A stretch of DNA of 64,000 nt from NCBI RefSeq assembly GCF_000176035.2, contig NC_015675.1:2794001-2858000 (forward strand), in the 5' to 3' direction. Below the pieces are notes generated by a model that searched no databases, was not told the DNA's origin, and saw only the letters and a list, made by a program, of their open reading frames with translations. The number at the start of each line of letters is the position of its first letter. Positions within the stretch are counted from its first letter, which is position 1. This document shows positions 19,178 through 29,547 of the stretch, piece by piece. Origin of the DNA: Mesorhizobium opportunistum WSM2075 (GTDB lineage: Bacteria > Pseudomonadota > Alphaproteobacteria > Rhizobiales > Rhizobiaceae). The position numbers and the translations under genes are program-made.

Positions 19178-19429
19178 TCAGGTGCCGTTGATGCTGGCCA
19201 GGAACAGGCCGGCGACGATCGCAACCACGGTGGCCACCGTCGGGTAGATCACGAGCAGGCCGGTCACGAATGCATCGCGCATCGAAGGCCCCTTTCCGAT
19301 ATCGGCCGGTATCTCGAATGGCCCGGCAGGCTGGCCAACCATCTTCGGAGCGCGGATGTCGGCCGGACGCAAGCGCGCCGGCAGTTCGCCGGCATCGCTG
19401 TTGGCATGGAATTTTGTTGCGCTGGTCAT
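19178..19429 (-). CDS. small single-pass membrane protein of unknown function
   Basis: This encodes 83 residues from the ATG at 19429 (MTSATKFHANSDAG); the longer frame to 19495 has no ribosome site. A hydrophilic proline-rich N-terminal half is followed by one membrane helix near the C-terminus (FVTGLLVIYPTVATVVAIVAG). It faces tag convergently. No family is recognised. Confidence 0.6.
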   Translation of the reverse strand: MTSATKFHANSDAGELPARLRPADIRAPKMVGQPAGPFEIPADIGKGPSMRDAFVTGLLVIYPTVATVVAIVAGLFLASINGT

Positions 19430-19658
19430 GTCCCGAACCCCTTCGTGTGGTGCGCTATATCGGCCGCGATTGTGTCGGCACGATGCCGTGCTCATGGCTG
19501 GACTGTTTCATTTTTGGTTCGTTTTTGTTTCAATCGTTTTCCTTCTCCCCCTTGTGGGAGAAGGCAGAGGCGCTGACCCTTGCCGGTCCCGGCTGCATCG
19601 GTTAGGACACGCGCACTCAAAATAAGTCGTCATTTACCTAGCAAAAAGACCCCATCTC

Positions 19659-21161
19659 ATGGCCGACAAATCGGAAAAGACGAAAGCGCGGCTGCCGCGC
19701 GGTTTTGCCGACCGCAGCGCCGAGGATATCCGCGCCGTCGAGAAGATGATGGCGACGATCCGCTCGGTTTATGAGCTCTATGGTTTCGAACCGGCCGACC
19801 AGCCGCTGATCGAATACACCGACGCGCTGGGCAAATTTCTGCCCGACCAGGACCGGCCGAACGAGGGCGTGTTCTCGTTCCAGGACGATGACGAGCAGTG
19901 GCTGTCGCTGCGCTATGACCTGACCGCGCCGACGGCGCGCTTCGTTGCCGAGAATTATGAGCGCCTGCCAAAACCCTACCGCAGCTACCGCTCCGGCTGG
20001 GTGTTCCGCAACGAGAAGCCGGGCCCCGGCCGCTTCCGCCAGTTCATGCAGTTCGACGCCGACACGATCGGCACGCCGGGTGTCGCGGCGGACGCCGAGA
20101 TGGCGATGATGATGGCCGATGTCATGGAAGCGCTCGGCATCAAGCGCGGCGACTACGTCATCCGCGTCAACAACCGCAAGGTGCTGGATGGTGTGCTGGA
20201 GGCGATCGGCCTTGGCGGCGACGACAATGCCGGACGCCGGCTGACCGTGCTGCGCGCCATCGACAAGCTCGACAAGCTCGGTCCGGAAGGCGTGAGGCTC
20301 CTGCTTGGCCCCGGGCGCTGGGACGGCGGCAAGGAAGGCGAGGGAGATTTCGCCAAGGGTGCCGGGCTGGACAACGCGCAATCCGAAGCGGTTCTTCTTG
20401 CGACGGCGAGAAATGCGCAGGGCCAGGATGCCAGCGTCAGCGCGAACTCAGTCTACCAGGAAGGTGTCGGGGAACTCTCGATAATCGAAGCTTTGGTCCG
20501 GGCTGCGGGATATGGCGAAGACCGTATTGCCATGGACCGCTCCGTCGTGCGTGGCCTCGAATACTACACCGGTCCGGTTTTCGAAGCCGAGCTTCTGGCC
20601 GAGATCCCCAATGAAGACGGCCAGATCGTGCGCTTCGGCTCGGTCGGCGGTGGCGGCCGTTATGATGGCCTGGTCTCGCGCTTCCGTGGCGAGCCGGTGC
20701 CGGCGACCGGTTTCTCCATCGGCGTCTCCAGGCTGATGACGGCACTGAAGAACCTCGGCAAGCTCGACAGCGCCGACGTGATCGCGCCGGTCGTCGTGCT
20801 GGTGATGGACAAGGACACCGACAGCCTCGGCCGCTACCAGAAGATGGTGAGCGAACTGCGCGCTGCCGGCATCCGTTCCGAAATGTATCTCGGCGGCGCC
20901 GGCATGAAGGCGCAGCTCAAATATGCCGACCGGCGCGGCTGCCCGGTCGCAATCATCCAGGGCGGCGACGAGCGCGCCAAGGGTGAACTGCAGATCAAGG
21001 ATCTGATCGAAGGCGCGCGCATGTCGGCCGAGATCACCGACAACGCCGAATGGCGCGCCGCGCGCCCCGCGCAGGTGACGGTGGCCGAAAGCGAGTTGGT
21101 CACCGAGGTGAGGCGGATATTGGCGGCGCAGGCTGCCGATCGCGCAGAGGGTGGCGCTTGA
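19659..21161 (+). CDS. hisS: histidyl-tRNA synthetase
   Basis: This 500-residue class II synthetase has motif 2 ([24 protein letters not shown] region), the histidine-binding [12 protein letters not shown] block with [15 protein letters not shown], and a C-terminal anticodon-binding domain ([18 protein letters not shown]). It charges tRNA-His. It begins the hisS-hisZ-hisG cluster. Its stop codon TGA lies in the GCGCTTGAACA sequence that also begins the inverted-repeat element at 21153. Confidence 0.96.
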   Translation: MADKSEKTKARLPRGFADRSAEDIRAVEKMMATIRSVYELYGFEPADQPLIEYTDALGKFLPDQDRPNEGVFSFQDDDEQWLSLRYDLTAPTARFVAENYERLPKPYRSYRSGWVFRNEKPGPGRFRQFMQFDADTIGTPGVAADAEMAMMMADVMEALGIKRGDYVIRVNNRKVLDGVLEAIGLGGDDNAGRRLTVLRAIDKLDKLGPEGVRLLLGPGRWDGGKEGEGDFAKGAGLDNAQSEAVLLATARNAQGQDASVSANSVYQEGVGELSIIEALVRAAGYGEDRIAMDRSVVRGLEYYTGPVFEAELLAEIPNEDGQIVRFGSVGGGGRYDGLVSRFRGEPVPATGFSIGVSRLMTALKNLGKLDSADVIAPVVVLVMDKDTDSLGRYQKMVSELRAAGIRSEMYLGGAGMKAQLKYADRRGCPVAIIQGGDERAKGELQIKDLIEGARMSAEITDNAEWRAARPAQVTVAESELVTEVRRILAAQAADRAEGGA

Positions 21162-21320
21162 ACACCCCCCTCTGGCCTGCCGGCCATCTCCCCCGCAAGG
21201 GGGGAGATTGGATGTTCCGTAGGCCTTCGCCAATCTCCACCGTCGAAGAAGAGGCGCCGTGTCTCAAGCTGCCGATCTCCCTCCTTGCGGGGGAGATGGC
21301 CGGCAGGCCAGAGGGGGGTG
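21153..21320. repeat. long inverted-repeat element (copy 2) between hisS and hisZ
   Basis: Arms at 21163-21208 and 21275-21320 are 46-bp inverted copies with one mismatch and a 66-bp loop. Arms, loop (GGATGTTCCGTAGG..., TTCGCCAATCTCCA) and leading GCGCTTGAACA match the element in the glc operon. The element overlaps the hisS stop codon and ends 19 bp before hisZ. Confidence 0.85.
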
Positions 21321-21339
21321 CCTCGCGCCCATCCTCTCC

Positions 21340-22461
21340 ATGACCTCCCGCTACCCCGCCATCTCAGCCGACATCACCAGCCTCTTCGCCACCCGCAACA
21401 CGCATGCGGTCGAGGTTGCCATCCTGCAGCCGGCCGATCCCTTCCTCGACATGGCCGGCGAGGATCTGCGCCGCCGTATCTTCCTCACCGAGAGCGAGAC
21501 CGGGCAGACGCTGTGCCTGCGGCCGGAATTCACCATTCCGGTCTGTCTCGACCATATAAGTTCGCAAGCCGGCACGCCGCGCCGTTATTCCTATCTGGGC
21601 GAGGTGTTTCGCCAGCGCCGCGAAGGCGGCAACGAGTTTTTCCAGGCCGGCATCGAGGATCTCGGCGACCGCGACACGGCCGAGGCCGATGCGCGCTCCG
21701 TGGCCGACGCGCACGCGCTGCTTGCGCTGGTGTTGCCGGGCCAGGCTTTGACGGTCACGCTCGGTGACCAGGCCATTTTCGAAGCCGTGCTCGCCGCCCT
21801 TGGGCTGCCGCGTGGCTGGCGCATGCGGCTTGCCCGCGCCTTCGGCTCGGCGCCGATGCTTGAGGCCGCGCTCGCCGATCTCGCCAATCCGCAACGCAAC
21901 AGCCAACTCTCCGGCGATGTCGCGGCGCTTGTTCTCGACGGTGATCTCGATGGTCTTTCGGCGCACATCGCCGGCGGCATGGAGGAGGCCGGCCTGTCGG
22001 CGTCGGCCGGGCGCTCGCCCACGGACATTGCACGGCGGCTGATCGAAAAGGCCGAGTTGCGCAGCGTACGGCTGTCGAACGAGGCCTTCGCGGCGCTCAA
22101 GAGTTTTCTGGCCATCGATGTGCCGCTCGATGGCGCGGCCCAGGCGCTGGAGAGCTTCGCCGCCGGTGCCGGTCTTTCCCTGGGTGCGGCGCTGGAAAAG
22201 TTCGCGGCACGCGCCAGGGCGATCGAGGCGCATGGCTTGCCGGTGGGAACAATCCGCTACGATGCCGCTTTCGGCCGCCCGCTCGACTATTACACCGGTG
22301 TGGTCTTCGAAATCGCGGCGCAGGATGGCGAGCGCCCCCTGGCCGGCGGCGGCCGCTACGACCGATTGCTGACGCTGCTCGGCGCCAAGACCGCGATCCC
22401 CGGCGTCGGTTTTTCGGTCTGGCTCGACCGCATCGAGGCGTTGCGGGAGACGGCACCATGA
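21340..22461 (+). CDS. hisZ: ATP phosphoribosyltransferase regulatory subunit
   Basis: This encodes 373 residues from the ATG at 21340 ([12 protein letters not shown]); the longer frame runs through the repeat. HisZ resembles a catalytically dead histidyl-tRNA synthetase: [54 protein letters not shown] and [12 protein letters not shown] with GGRYDRLL are visible. It is required for the short form of HisG and makes that enzyme sensitive to histidine. It overlaps hisG by 4 bp (ATGA). Confidence 0.93.
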   Translation: MTSRYPAISADITSLFATRNTHAVEVAILQPADPFLDMAGEDLRRRIFLTESETGQTLCLRPEFTIPVCLDHISSQAGTPRRYSYLGEVFRQRREGGNEFFQAGIEDLGDRDTAEADARSVADAHALLALVLPGQALTVTLGDQAIFEAVLAALGLPRGWRMRLARAFGSAPMLEAALADLANPQRNSQLSGDVAALVLDGDLDGLSAHIAGGMEEAGLSASAGRSPTDIARRLIEKAELRSVRLSNEAFAALKSFLAIDVPLDGAAQALESFAAGAGLSLGAALEKFAARARAIEAHGLPVGTIRYDAAFGRPLDYYTGVVFEIAAQDGERPLAGGGRYDRLLTLLGAKTAIPGVGFSVWLDRIEALRETAP

Positions 22462-23162
22462 TCACCTTGGCCATTCCCTCGAAGGGCCGGCTGAAGGAGC
22501 AGGCACTGGAGGTTCTGGCCAGGGCTGGCCTTACCGTCAGCCTGCCCGGCGACGAGCGCTCCTATCGCGCCCGTATTGAACGCGCCGAAGGCATCGAGGT
22601 CGCGCTCCTGTCGGCTTCCGAGATAGCTGGCGAGATCGGCCAGGGCGCGGTCGATCTCGGCATCACCGGAGAAGACCTGGTGCGCGAGAACCTCGCCGAT
22701 TGGGAGGCGCGCGTGGAAATCGTCGCCCGTCTCGGCTTCGGCCATGCCGATGTCGTGGTTGCGGTGCCCGAGATCTGGCTCGACGTCGACACCATGGCCG
22801 ATCTCGATGACGTCGCCGCCGATTTTCGCCAGCGTCACGGCCGGCGGCTGCGCATCGCCACCAAATACTGGCGGCTGACCCAGCAGTTCTTTTCGCAGAA
22901 GCACGGCATCCAGGTCTATCGCATCGTCGAAAGCTTGGGTGCCACCGAGGGCGCGCCGGCGGCTGGCCTCGCCGATGTCATCGTCGACATCACCACGTCA
23001 GGCTCGACGCTGCGCGCCAATCACCTCAAGGTGCTGGGCGATGGCGTTGTCCTGAAGTCGCAAGCCTGCCTGGTGGCGTCGAAGAAACCGCGTGCGGCGG
23101 CCGATGAAGCCCTGCTGCGCGACATCGCATCGAAGATGAGCGCCCTCCTCCCTCCTCCTTGA
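22458..23162 (+). CDS. hisG: ATP phosphoribosyltransferase, short form
   Basis: This 234-residue protein is the catalytic subunit of the first step of histidine synthesis. It has the short-form length (no C-terminal regulatory domain), which agrees with the adjacent hisZ. Visible blocks are [37 protein letters not shown], and the phosphoribosyl-binding [20 protein letters not shown]. Its start overlaps the hisZ stop, so translation is probably coupled. Confidence 0.95.
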   Translation: MITLAIPSKGRLKEQALEVLARAGLTVSLPGDERSYRARIERAEGIEVALLSASEIAGEIGQGAVDLGITGEDLVRENLADWEARVEIVARLGFGHADVVVAVPEIWLDVDTMADLDDVAADFRQRHGRRLRIATKYWRLTQQFFSQKHGIQVYRIVESLGATEGAPAAGLADVIVDITTSGSTLRANHLKVLGDGVVLKSQACLVASKKPRAAADEALLRDIASKMSALLPPP

Positions 23163-23313
23163 AGGGCAGGTGACTTGAAAGGCAGTCGCTGAAGGCGGAC
23201 AGGGGTCGCTGCGGCAGTGCACCTCCCCAACGGCAGCACCTCCACTACCATCGGCGGGATTTCCACCGTCCCGGCAGGCTGATAGGTTTGGTTCGTCCTG
23301 GGAGGATACAGCG

Positions 23314-25086
23314 ATGCCGGTCAATCTCGACGAGCTGAAGAACGCCACCAATCTGCGTGGCCGCGCCGCTCGCAATGGCAATGTCTTCGTGGCCCCTGTC
23401 GATGGCAAGGCGCATGTCTCCGGCGAGCGCGCGCCGCCGCTGCTCAAGGAGACGATCCCCGCGCTGTTCTCCGACACCGCCAGCAAATATGCCACGCAAG
23501 ATGCCGCCGTCTTCGTTGGCCAGGACAAGCGCTTCACCTGGAGCGAACTGTCGGACACGGTCGATGCGCTGGCCGCCGGCTTCCTGGCGCTGGGCCTGGA
23601 AAAGGGCGACCGCGTCGGCATCTGGTCGCCCAATCGCTGGGAGTGGCTGGTGACCCAGTTCGCCACCGCCCGCATCGGCCTGATCCTGGTCAACATCAAC
23701 CCCGCCTACCGGCTGACCGAACTGGACTACGCGCTGAACAAGGTCGCCTGCAAGGCGCTGGTGACGGCGGCTAGCTTCAAGACCTCCGATTACCTCGGCA
23801 TGATCGAGACGCTGGCGCCGGAGATAGCCAAGGCCACGCCCGGCAAGCTCAAGGCGCAAAAGCTGCCGGCGCTGAAGATCGTCATCCGCATGGGCGAGGA
23901 GAACTCGCCCGGCATGTTCAATTTCGGCGACGTGCTGGCCATGGCCGGCCGCGACGAGCATGACAGTCTCGACCGCATTTCCGAGGGGCTGAAGCCTGGC
24001 GACGCCATCAACATCCAGTTTACCTCGGGCACTACGGGTGCGCCCAAGGGCGCGACGCTGACCCATTCGAACATCGTCAACAACGGCAATTTCGTCACTT
24101 CGGCGATCAAATTGTCCGTCGACGATCGGCTGTGCATCCCGGTGCCGCTCTATCACTGCTTCGGCATGTCGATGGGCACGATGGGTTGCGTCTCGAAGGG
24201 CGCGACCATGGTTTTCCCGGGCGAGGGCTTCGATGCCGGCGCCACGCTGAAAGCCGTGGCGCAGGAGCGTTGCACCGGGCTCTATGGCGTGCCGACCATG
24301 TTTGTCGGCCTGCTCGATCATCCGGATTTCCAATCCTTCGATCTCTCCAGCCTGCGCACCGGCATCATGGCCGGCTCGCCATGCCCGATCGAGGTGATGA
24401 AGAAGGTGGTGTCGCTGATGCATATGTCGCAGGTGACCATCGCCTACGGCATGACCGAAACCAGCCCGGTGTCGTTCCAGAGCGGTGTCGACGATCCCCT
24501 GGAAAAGCGCGTCTCGACCGTCGGGCGCATTCATCCTCATGTCGAGGTCAAAGCGGTCGATGCCGACGGCGCCACGGTTGCGGTGGGCGCGCCGGGCGAG
24601 TTGTGCACACGCGGTTATTCGGTGATGAAGGGCTACTGGGACGACGACGACAAGACCCGCGAGGCGATCGATAGCGACGGCTGGATGCACACCGGCGACC
24701 TCGCCACCATCGATGCCGAGGGCTATTGCAACATCGTCGGCCGGGTCAAGGACATGGTCATCCGCGGCGGCGAGAACGTCTACCCGAGAGAGGTGGAGGA
24801 ATTCCTCTACCGCCATCCCAAGGTCAGGGAAGTGCAGGTGTTCGGCATTCCCGACACCAAATATGGCGAGGAGCTGTGCGCCTGGATCGTGCTCAAGCCC
24901 GGCCAGATCGCCACCGAGCAGGAGATCAAGAACTTCTGCTCCGGCCAGATCGCCCACTATAAGATCCCCCGCCACATCCGCTTCCGCACCGAATTGCCGA
25001 TGACGGTGACCGGCAAGCCGCAAAAATTCCTGATGCGCGAAGCGATGGTGGAGGAACTGGGACTGGTGACGCAGAAGACGGCGTGA
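23314..25086 (+). CDS. AMP-forming acyl-CoA synthetase (fatty acid CoA ligase type)
   Basis: This 590-residue protein is an ANL-superfamily ligase. The P-loop is [34 protein letters not shown] and [19 protein letters not shown] bind nucleotide; [19 protein letters not shown] is the hinge; and the catalytic lysine is in [12 protein letters not shown]. It activates a carboxylic acid, probably a medium or long fatty acid, to its CoA ester. It starts 151 bp after hisG, and nothing ties it to histidine synthesis. Confidence 0.92.
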   Translation: MPVNLDELKNATNLRGRAARNGNVFVAPVDGKAHVSGERAPPLLKETIPALFSDTASKYATQDAAVFVGQDKRFTWSELSDTVDALAAGFLALGLEKGDRVGIWSPNRWEWLVTQFATARIGLILVNINPAYRLTELDYALNKVACKALVTAASFKTSDYLGMIETLAPEIAKATPGKLKAQKLPALKIVIRMGEENSPGMFNFGDVLAMAGRDEHDSLDRISEGLKPGDAINIQFTSGTTGAPKGATLTHSNIVNNGNFVTSAIKLSVDDRLCIPVPLYHCFGMSMGTMGCVSKGATMVFPGEGFDAGATLKAVAQERCTGLYGVPTMFVGLLDHPDFQSFDLSSLRTGIMAGSPCPIEVMKKVVSLMHMSQVTIAYGMTETSPVSFQSGVDDPLEKRVSTVGRIHPHVEVKAVDADGATVAVGAPGELCTRGYSVMKGYWDDDDKTREAIDSDGWMHTGDLATIDAEGYCNIVGRVKDMVIRGGENVYPREVEEFLYRHPKVREVQVFGIPDTKYGEELCAWIVLKPGQIATEQEIKNFCSGQIAHYKIPRHIRFRTELPMTVTGKPQKFLMREAMVEELGLVTQKTA

Positions 25087-25182
25087 GGGGCGGGCGCCTC
25101 GATTTTGTCGTTGCGCTCGATAATGCCAAGGTCGCGCGACCTTGCGACATCTTCAGGAGCCGCGGACACATGGGGGGCTTGC

Positions 25183-26286
25183 ATGACTGGTTTCCGACGA
25201 TCGGCGGTTTCCTACGCGATGCCCCTCGCTGCGCTGGCGATGGCTGTCGCGGTCAGAGCCAGCGGGCTGTCGGTGGACCAGGGTTCGTTGAATGCCAGGA
25301 TCCTTGTCGGTGCGCTGTCGAGTGCGATCATGTTCGTCACCATTTTCGTGGTGCTCGACCACGCCGAGGCGGTAGCTCGGCGGGTAGGGGAGCCGTACGG
25401 CACGCTGGTGCTGACGTTTGCCGTCACGGCGATCGAAGTGTCGATCATTGTTTCCATGATGCTGCATGGAGAGAACAACCCGACGCTGGCACGGGAATCC
25501 GTCTTCTCGACGGTAATGATCACGTCCACCGGCGTTGTCGGCATGTGTCTCGCGCTTGGCGGCTGGCGTCATCGCAAGCAGGCCATCGTTCGGCAAGGGA
25601 CCAGTGCCTATCTGGCGGTTCTGATCGCGCTGACCGTCATGACGCTTATTCTGCCGACCTACACCCAGACTACGGATCCCGGCACGTTTTCGGCAGCCCA
25701 ACTTGGTTTCGTCAGCGTCCTTTCAGTGCTGCTCTATGCAAGCTTCGTGTTCGCGCAGACCGTCCGGCACCGGGAAGACTTTATTCAGGGACAACCACAC
25801 GACGTTTCGGTGCGCGCTGCCCCTCAGGAGAACATCTCTGCCAGTGCTCTGCTGCTGATGGCCGGGCTGATCGGAATTGTCATGCTCGCCGAGCAGGTCG
25901 CGGCAAGCGTCGAAGATACGCTCGTAGCCTACCAGGTGACCCAGGCTGACAGCATTGTGGGGGCAATGATCGCGGGGCTGGTGTTGATGCCGGAGGCCAT
26001 TTCGGCGGTGCGCGCTTCACTCAACAATGAGCTGCAGCGCGGCTTGAATGTCGCGATGGGTTCGGCTTGCGCCACGATCGGCCTCACCATACCGGGAGTT
26101 GCTGCCGCCAGCCTGCTGACGGGGAGAGGACTGACCTTGGGGCTGCCGGCTGCCGATGCGGTCCTTTTGGTCTTGGCGCTTTTCATATGCAATGTAAGCT
26201 TCAGCACCGAAAGAACGACGTTCTTGACCGGAATGGTCCATCTCGTAGTTTTTTTCACCTATGTATTTCTGATATTTATACCATGA
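25183..26286 (+). CDS. chaA: calcium/sodium:proton antiporter of the CaCA family
   Basis: The start chosen is the ATG at 25183 (MTGFRRSAVSY), giving 367 residues, close to the 366 of E. coli ChaA. About eleven membrane segments are predicted. The acidic cation-binding repeat is visible twice: GTLVLTFAVTAIEVSIIVS and GLVLMPEAISAVRASLNNEL followed by GLNVAMGSACATIGLTIPG. It exports Na+, K+ or Ca2+ in exchange for protons. The symbol is by similarity of length and motifs. Confidence 0.87.
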   Translation: MTGFRRSAVSYAMPLAALAMAVAVRASGLSVDQGSLNARILVGALSSAIMFVTIFVVLDHAEAVARRVGEPYGTLVLTFAVTAIEVSIIVSMMLHGENNPTLARESVFSTVMITSTGVVGMCLALGGWRHRKQAIVRQGTSAYLAVLIALTVMTLILPTYTQTTDPGTFSAAQLGFVSVLSVLLYASFVFAQTVRHREDFIQGQPHDVSVRAAPQENISASALLLMAGLIGIVMLAEQVAASVEDTLVAYQVTQADSIVGAMIAGLVLMPEAISAVRASLNNELQRGLNVAMGSACATIGLTIPGVAAASLLTGRGLTLGLPAADAVLLVLALFICNVSFSTERTTFLTGMVHLVVFFTYVFLIFIP

Positions 26287-26333
26287 AGGCTTTGGTGCGA
26301 GCGAAGCGCCAGCGGTAGGCATCCTTCATTATC

Positions 26334-27242
26334 TCAGACCGCGGATTTGAGGTGATCGATGAAAGCGCGCAGCTTCGGCAGGATCTGGCGCTTGCCGGGA
26401 TGATAGAGGAAGACGCCCGGCGTCGTGGCGGCGATGCTGTCCAGCACCGGCTCGAGTTTTCCCTGCGCTATCGGAGCTTCGGCGACAGGCCGAGGGATCT
26501 GCGCCAGCCCGATCCCCCGCATCGCGGCCCCGAGTAATGTCGGATAGTCGTGGGCGATCAGTGGACCCGAGACCATCGCCTCGATCGCCTCGTTGCCGTC
26601 GACGAAGGACCACGGCGCGATGGCGCCGTTCGAACGGCGCAAGCGCAGGCAGGCGTGGTGGCGCAAATCCTCCACCCGCTCGGGGCGCCCGTGGCGCTCG
26701 AAATAGTCAGGACTGCCGACGACCACGAACGAGAACGACGGCGTCAGTCGCACGGCGACCATGTCGGGGGCGATGAACTGGCCGAGGCGAATGCCGGCAT
26801 CGAAACCGCCGGTCGCGAGATCGACCATCTCGTCGCTGGCGGCGATCTCCAGTTCGACCTCGGGATAGGCCCGACAGAAGGACGCGATCACCGGCTCCAG
26901 GATCAACGGCACCACGGCGCGGGGCACCGACAGGCGCAGCAGACCGGTCGGCCGTTGGCCGACGTCACGGGCGGCCTCGCCCGCGGCGACGATCTCTTCG
27001 AAGGCAGGGCCGGCACGGTCGAGGAACCGCTGACCAGCCTCGGTCAAACCGACGCTGCGTGTTGTGCGGACGAATAGCGCGGCGCCGATGCGGGCTTCCA
27101 GCGCGCGCACCGCCTGGCTCACGGCGGATGGCGTCACGCCGAGATCGGCGGCGGCGCGGCGGAAGTTGCGGCGCCTGGCGACGGCCAGGAACACCTCGAC
27201 GCCCTCCAGCGCACCATGCCTCACTGTGTAGTTCTGCTTCAT
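26334..27242 (-). CDS. LysR-family transcriptional regulator
   Basis: This 302-residue protein has an N-terminal LysR helix-turn-helix (FLAVARRRNFRRAAADLGVTPSAVSQAV) and an effector domain. It is divergent from a methyltransferase and membrane protein pair, and the 79-bp gap between them contains a perfect CGTTGT-GATT-ACAACG inverted repeat. It is thus a good candidate to regulate those two genes and itself. Confidence 0.92.
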   Translation of the reverse strand: MKQNYTVRHGALEGVEVFLAVARRRNFRRAAADLGVTPSAVSQAVRALEARIGAALFVRTTRSVGLTEAGQRFLDRAGPAFEEIVAAGEAARDVGQRPTGLLRLSVPRAVVPLILEPVIASFCRAYPEVELEIAASDEMVDLATGGFDAGIRLGQFIAPDMVAVRLTPSFSFVVVGSPDYFERHGRPERVEDLRHHACLRLRRSNGAIAPWSFVDGNEAIEAMVSGPLIAHDYPTLLGAAMRGIGLAQIPRPVAEAPIAQGKLEPVLDSIAATTPGVFLYHPGKRQILPKLRAFIDHLKSAV

Positions 27243-27246
27243 GGGT

Positions 27247-27262
27247 CGTTGTGATTACAACG
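27247..27262. promoter_or_regulatory. candidate operator for the divergent LysR/methyltransferase genes
   Basis: CGTTGTGATTACAACG is a perfect 6-bp inverted repeat with a 4-bp spacer, 5 bp upstream of the LysR start and 60 bp upstream of the methyltransferase. It contains the T-N(x)-A dyad expected of LysR sites. Confidence 0.5.
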
Positions 27263-27321
27263 GATAGTCGAACGATGCAAGCGGGCCTAACTAGGGAGAC
27301 GAAGCCAGGAGACATCTTGCG

Positions 27322-28152
27322 ATGACCGATGAATTTGATGGTGTGCGCGAGCACTATCGCGCGACTGGCCTGACCGAGCGGTTGAGGACGGTCCTGGCCG
27401 CCCTTGGCCCGGAGGATCAGCTTCTCACGCCCCAGCAATTGGGCACCCTCGACCAATTTCACACCCGTGGGCTTGCGGCGACCGCCGAGCTTGCTCAACT
27501 GGCCGGAATCGAGGCGGACATGTCGGTACTGGACGTCGGCTCGGGCATCGGCGGGCCGGCGCGCTTTCTGGCCGCGACCTATGGCTGTCGGGTTACTGGC
27601 GTCGATCTCAGCGAGCCTTTCGTGGATGCCGCGCGCTATCTGACCGAGCGCACGGGGCAGAGCGGGCAGCTGTCGTTCCAGACCGCCAGCGCCTTGGAGC
27701 TTCCATTCGATGATGGCCGTTTCGACATCGTGCTGCTGCAGCACGTGGCGATGAACATCTCCGACCGGACGCGGCTCTACCGGGAGATTCGGCGCGTGCT
27801 GAAGTCAGGCGGCCGGTTTGCCACCTTCGACGTCGTGCTGGCCGGCGGCGAGCCGCATTATCCGCTTCCCTGGGCGCGAACACCGGCGACGAGCTTTCTG
27901 CTGACAATCGACGCGACGCGCAAGGCGATCGAACCGGCCGGCTTCCGCATGCTGGCATGGCAGGACGACACCGAAATCGCCAAGACCTGGTTCGCGCAGT
28001 TGCGTGCGTCGGGTCCGCCGCCTTCGCCAAATCTCGGCGTGGTGATGGGATCGGACTTTGCCGAGGTTGCGGCCAATTTGGGGCGAAATCTCATGCAAGG
28101 CCGGCTCGGCATCCTGACCGCGGTGTTCGAGGCCGCGTCGACCAACAGCTGA
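27322..28152 (+). CDS. SAM-dependent class I methyltransferase
   Basis: This 276-residue protein carries the class I SAM-binding motif VLDVGSGIGGPARFLAA (motif I), then GVDLSEPFVDAARYL and LPFDDGRFDIVLLQHVAMN, as in the UbiE/COQ5-like group. The substrate is unknown. It is followed after 12 bp by a four-helix membrane protein and is divergent from a LysR regulator, so these form a small inducible unit. Confidence 0.88.
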   Translation: MTDEFDGVREHYRATGLTERLRTVLAALGPEDQLLTPQQLGTLDQFHTRGLAATAELAQLAGIEADMSVLDVGSGIGGPARFLAATYGCRVTGVDLSEPFVDAARYLTERTGQSGQLSFQTASALELPFDDGRFDIVLLQHVAMNISDRTRLYREIRRVLKSGGRFATFDVVLAGGEPHYPLPWARTPATSFLLTIDATRKAIEPAGFRMLAWQDDTEIAKTWFAQLRASGPPPSPNLGVVMGSDFAEVAANLGRNLMQGRLGILTAVFEAASTNS

Positions 28153-28164
28153 CAGGAGACCGGA

Positions 28165-28689
28165 ATGTCGACGGAAGCCCTTTTTCAGACACATCTCGTC
28201 CTTGGCTATGTCGTGTGGCTGCTTTGCTTTGGCGCATACGGTCTGCCGTGGCTCGGATCGATGGATCGGATCGCGGCGCAACGCGCTATCGCCACGCTGC
28301 ACAGCTTCCGCTTCTTTGGCCTGGTCTTCATCCTTCCGGGCGTCGTCGGCCCCGATCTGCCGGCCAGCTTCGCCACCTTTGCCGCCTATGGCGACTTCGC
28401 AACCGGGATGCTGGCCATGCTGGCGCTGCTTACCGTCAAGGTACGCCAGCTGTTCTGGGCGTTCGTCGTCGCCTTCAACATCGTTGGCATGGTCGACCTC
28501 ATCGTCGACTATTATCAGGCCATCCAGGCCGATCTTCCTGCCCATGCGGGGCTGCTGGGCGCCGCCTACGCGATGCCGATCCTCTACGTGCCGCTGCTGA
28601 TGATCACGCATATCACCGCGTTCTATTTTCTGCTGCGTCCCCACCGGAGCGCATCTCGCGCCATCACGGAGAATGCGAGGGCTTCCTAG
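28165..28689 (+). CDS. four-helix membrane protein of unknown function
   Basis: This encodes 174 residues with four predicted membrane helices at about residues 8-28, 46-62, 76-105 and 125-155. There are no charged catalytic motifs beyond an HSFRFFG loop. It has AGGAG before the ATG and follows the methyltransferase closely. I do not recognise the family. Confidence 0.7.
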   Translation: MSTEALFQTHLVLGYVVWLLCFGAYGLPWLGSMDRIAAQRAIATLHSFRFFGLVFILPGVVGPDLPASFATFAAYGDFATGMLAMLALLTVKVRQLFWAFVVAFNIVGMVDLIVDYYQAIQADLPAHAGLLGAAYAMPILYVPLLMITHITAFYFLLRPHRSASRAITENARAS

Positions 28690-28747
28690 ATCATCTTGGA
28701 GCTCGGCTGCACTTTCGAAGGCAATAGCGGCGAGGCGGAAGCGGATG

Positions 28748-29422
28748 CTACCGCCGTCCGCTCCCCATCTCGGTCGGCCGTGGCGCCGTGCCGCGCTCCT
28801 GCACGAGCGGTCCGAGCAGCACCTCTCCGAACAGCGGCTGGTAGCTCCGGCGCACCGCCGGATCCTCCTTGAAGGACAGCGCATACTGGCCGATCTGGTG
28901 GAAATAGGTGATGCGAGCCCTGACCAGGCTTTCGTCCGGGGGATAGCCCATGGCGCGGAACGAGCGGATCAGCAGCGCGATACGCAGATCGTCGATGTCC
29001 TTCACCTCCTGCGCCAGTTTTCGGGAGGTTCGCGACCAGTCGCGGATGGCCAGGTCGAGCAGCGGGCTGAACGGTGCTTCGTCGACCCACACATGCACGA
29101 TGTCGGTGAAGAATTGCAGCCCGTCAATGTCGTGCATCTCGCGCATCGCCCAGAACGGCGCGCAGTTGATGTTGCGCCATTCCTGCAGCAGGCCGCCACG
29201 AAGATCGTCCAGGCTGGCAAAGTGGAAATAGAAGCTGCCGCGCGTGACCTTCAACTGCTTGGAGAGGCGGTCGATCTTCACCTCGGCGATGCCACGCTTC
29301 TCCAGCACCTTGCGCGCGGCGGCGATCCAGGCGTCGCGGCTGAGCGTCTGCCGCGCGGTCTTCGAACGCGGGGCTGCCTTGGACGGTCTCTTGCCTCTGG
29401 CCGGGGCGCTGTCGGCTTTCAT
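28748..29422 (-). CDS. TetR-family transcriptional regulator
   Basis: The start chosen is the ATG at 29422 (MKADSAPARGKRPSK), giving 224 residues. A basic leader precedes the TetR helix-turn-helix (AWIAAARKVLEKRGIAEVKIDRL, LKVTRGSFYFHFASLDDL), and the ligand domain follows. It is on the same strand as, and downstream of, the nucleoside hydrolase. A perfect palindrome in the nearby divergent promoter (30555) is its likely operator. Confidence 0.85.
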   Translation of the reverse strand: MKADSAPARGKRPSKAAPRSKTARQTLSRDAWIAAARKVLEKRGIAEVKIDRLSKQLKVTRGSFYFHFASLDDLRGGLLQEWRNINCAPFWAMREMHDIDGLQFFTDIVHVWVDEAPFSPLLDLAIRDWSRTSRKLAQEVKDIDDLRIALLIRSFRAMGYPPDESLVRARITYFHQIGQYALSFKEDPAVRRSYQPLFGEVLLGPLVQERGTAPRPTEMGSGRR

Positions 29423-29547
29423 GTGATCAAGACCTTCATCGCCATGCGCGACGCCTCCAATCCGTTCGCCGGCTTCGATGCGCTTCGCGACTCTTCGAGG
29501 GTCCATCTATCGCGGAACGCGCGACCAGAGCAATTCCAGGAACCGCT

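Noticed and set aside
13620..21320. CRISPR array
   Set aside because: The repeats are two isolated inverted-repeat elements 7.5 kb apart, not regularly spaced direct repeats, and no cas genes are present.
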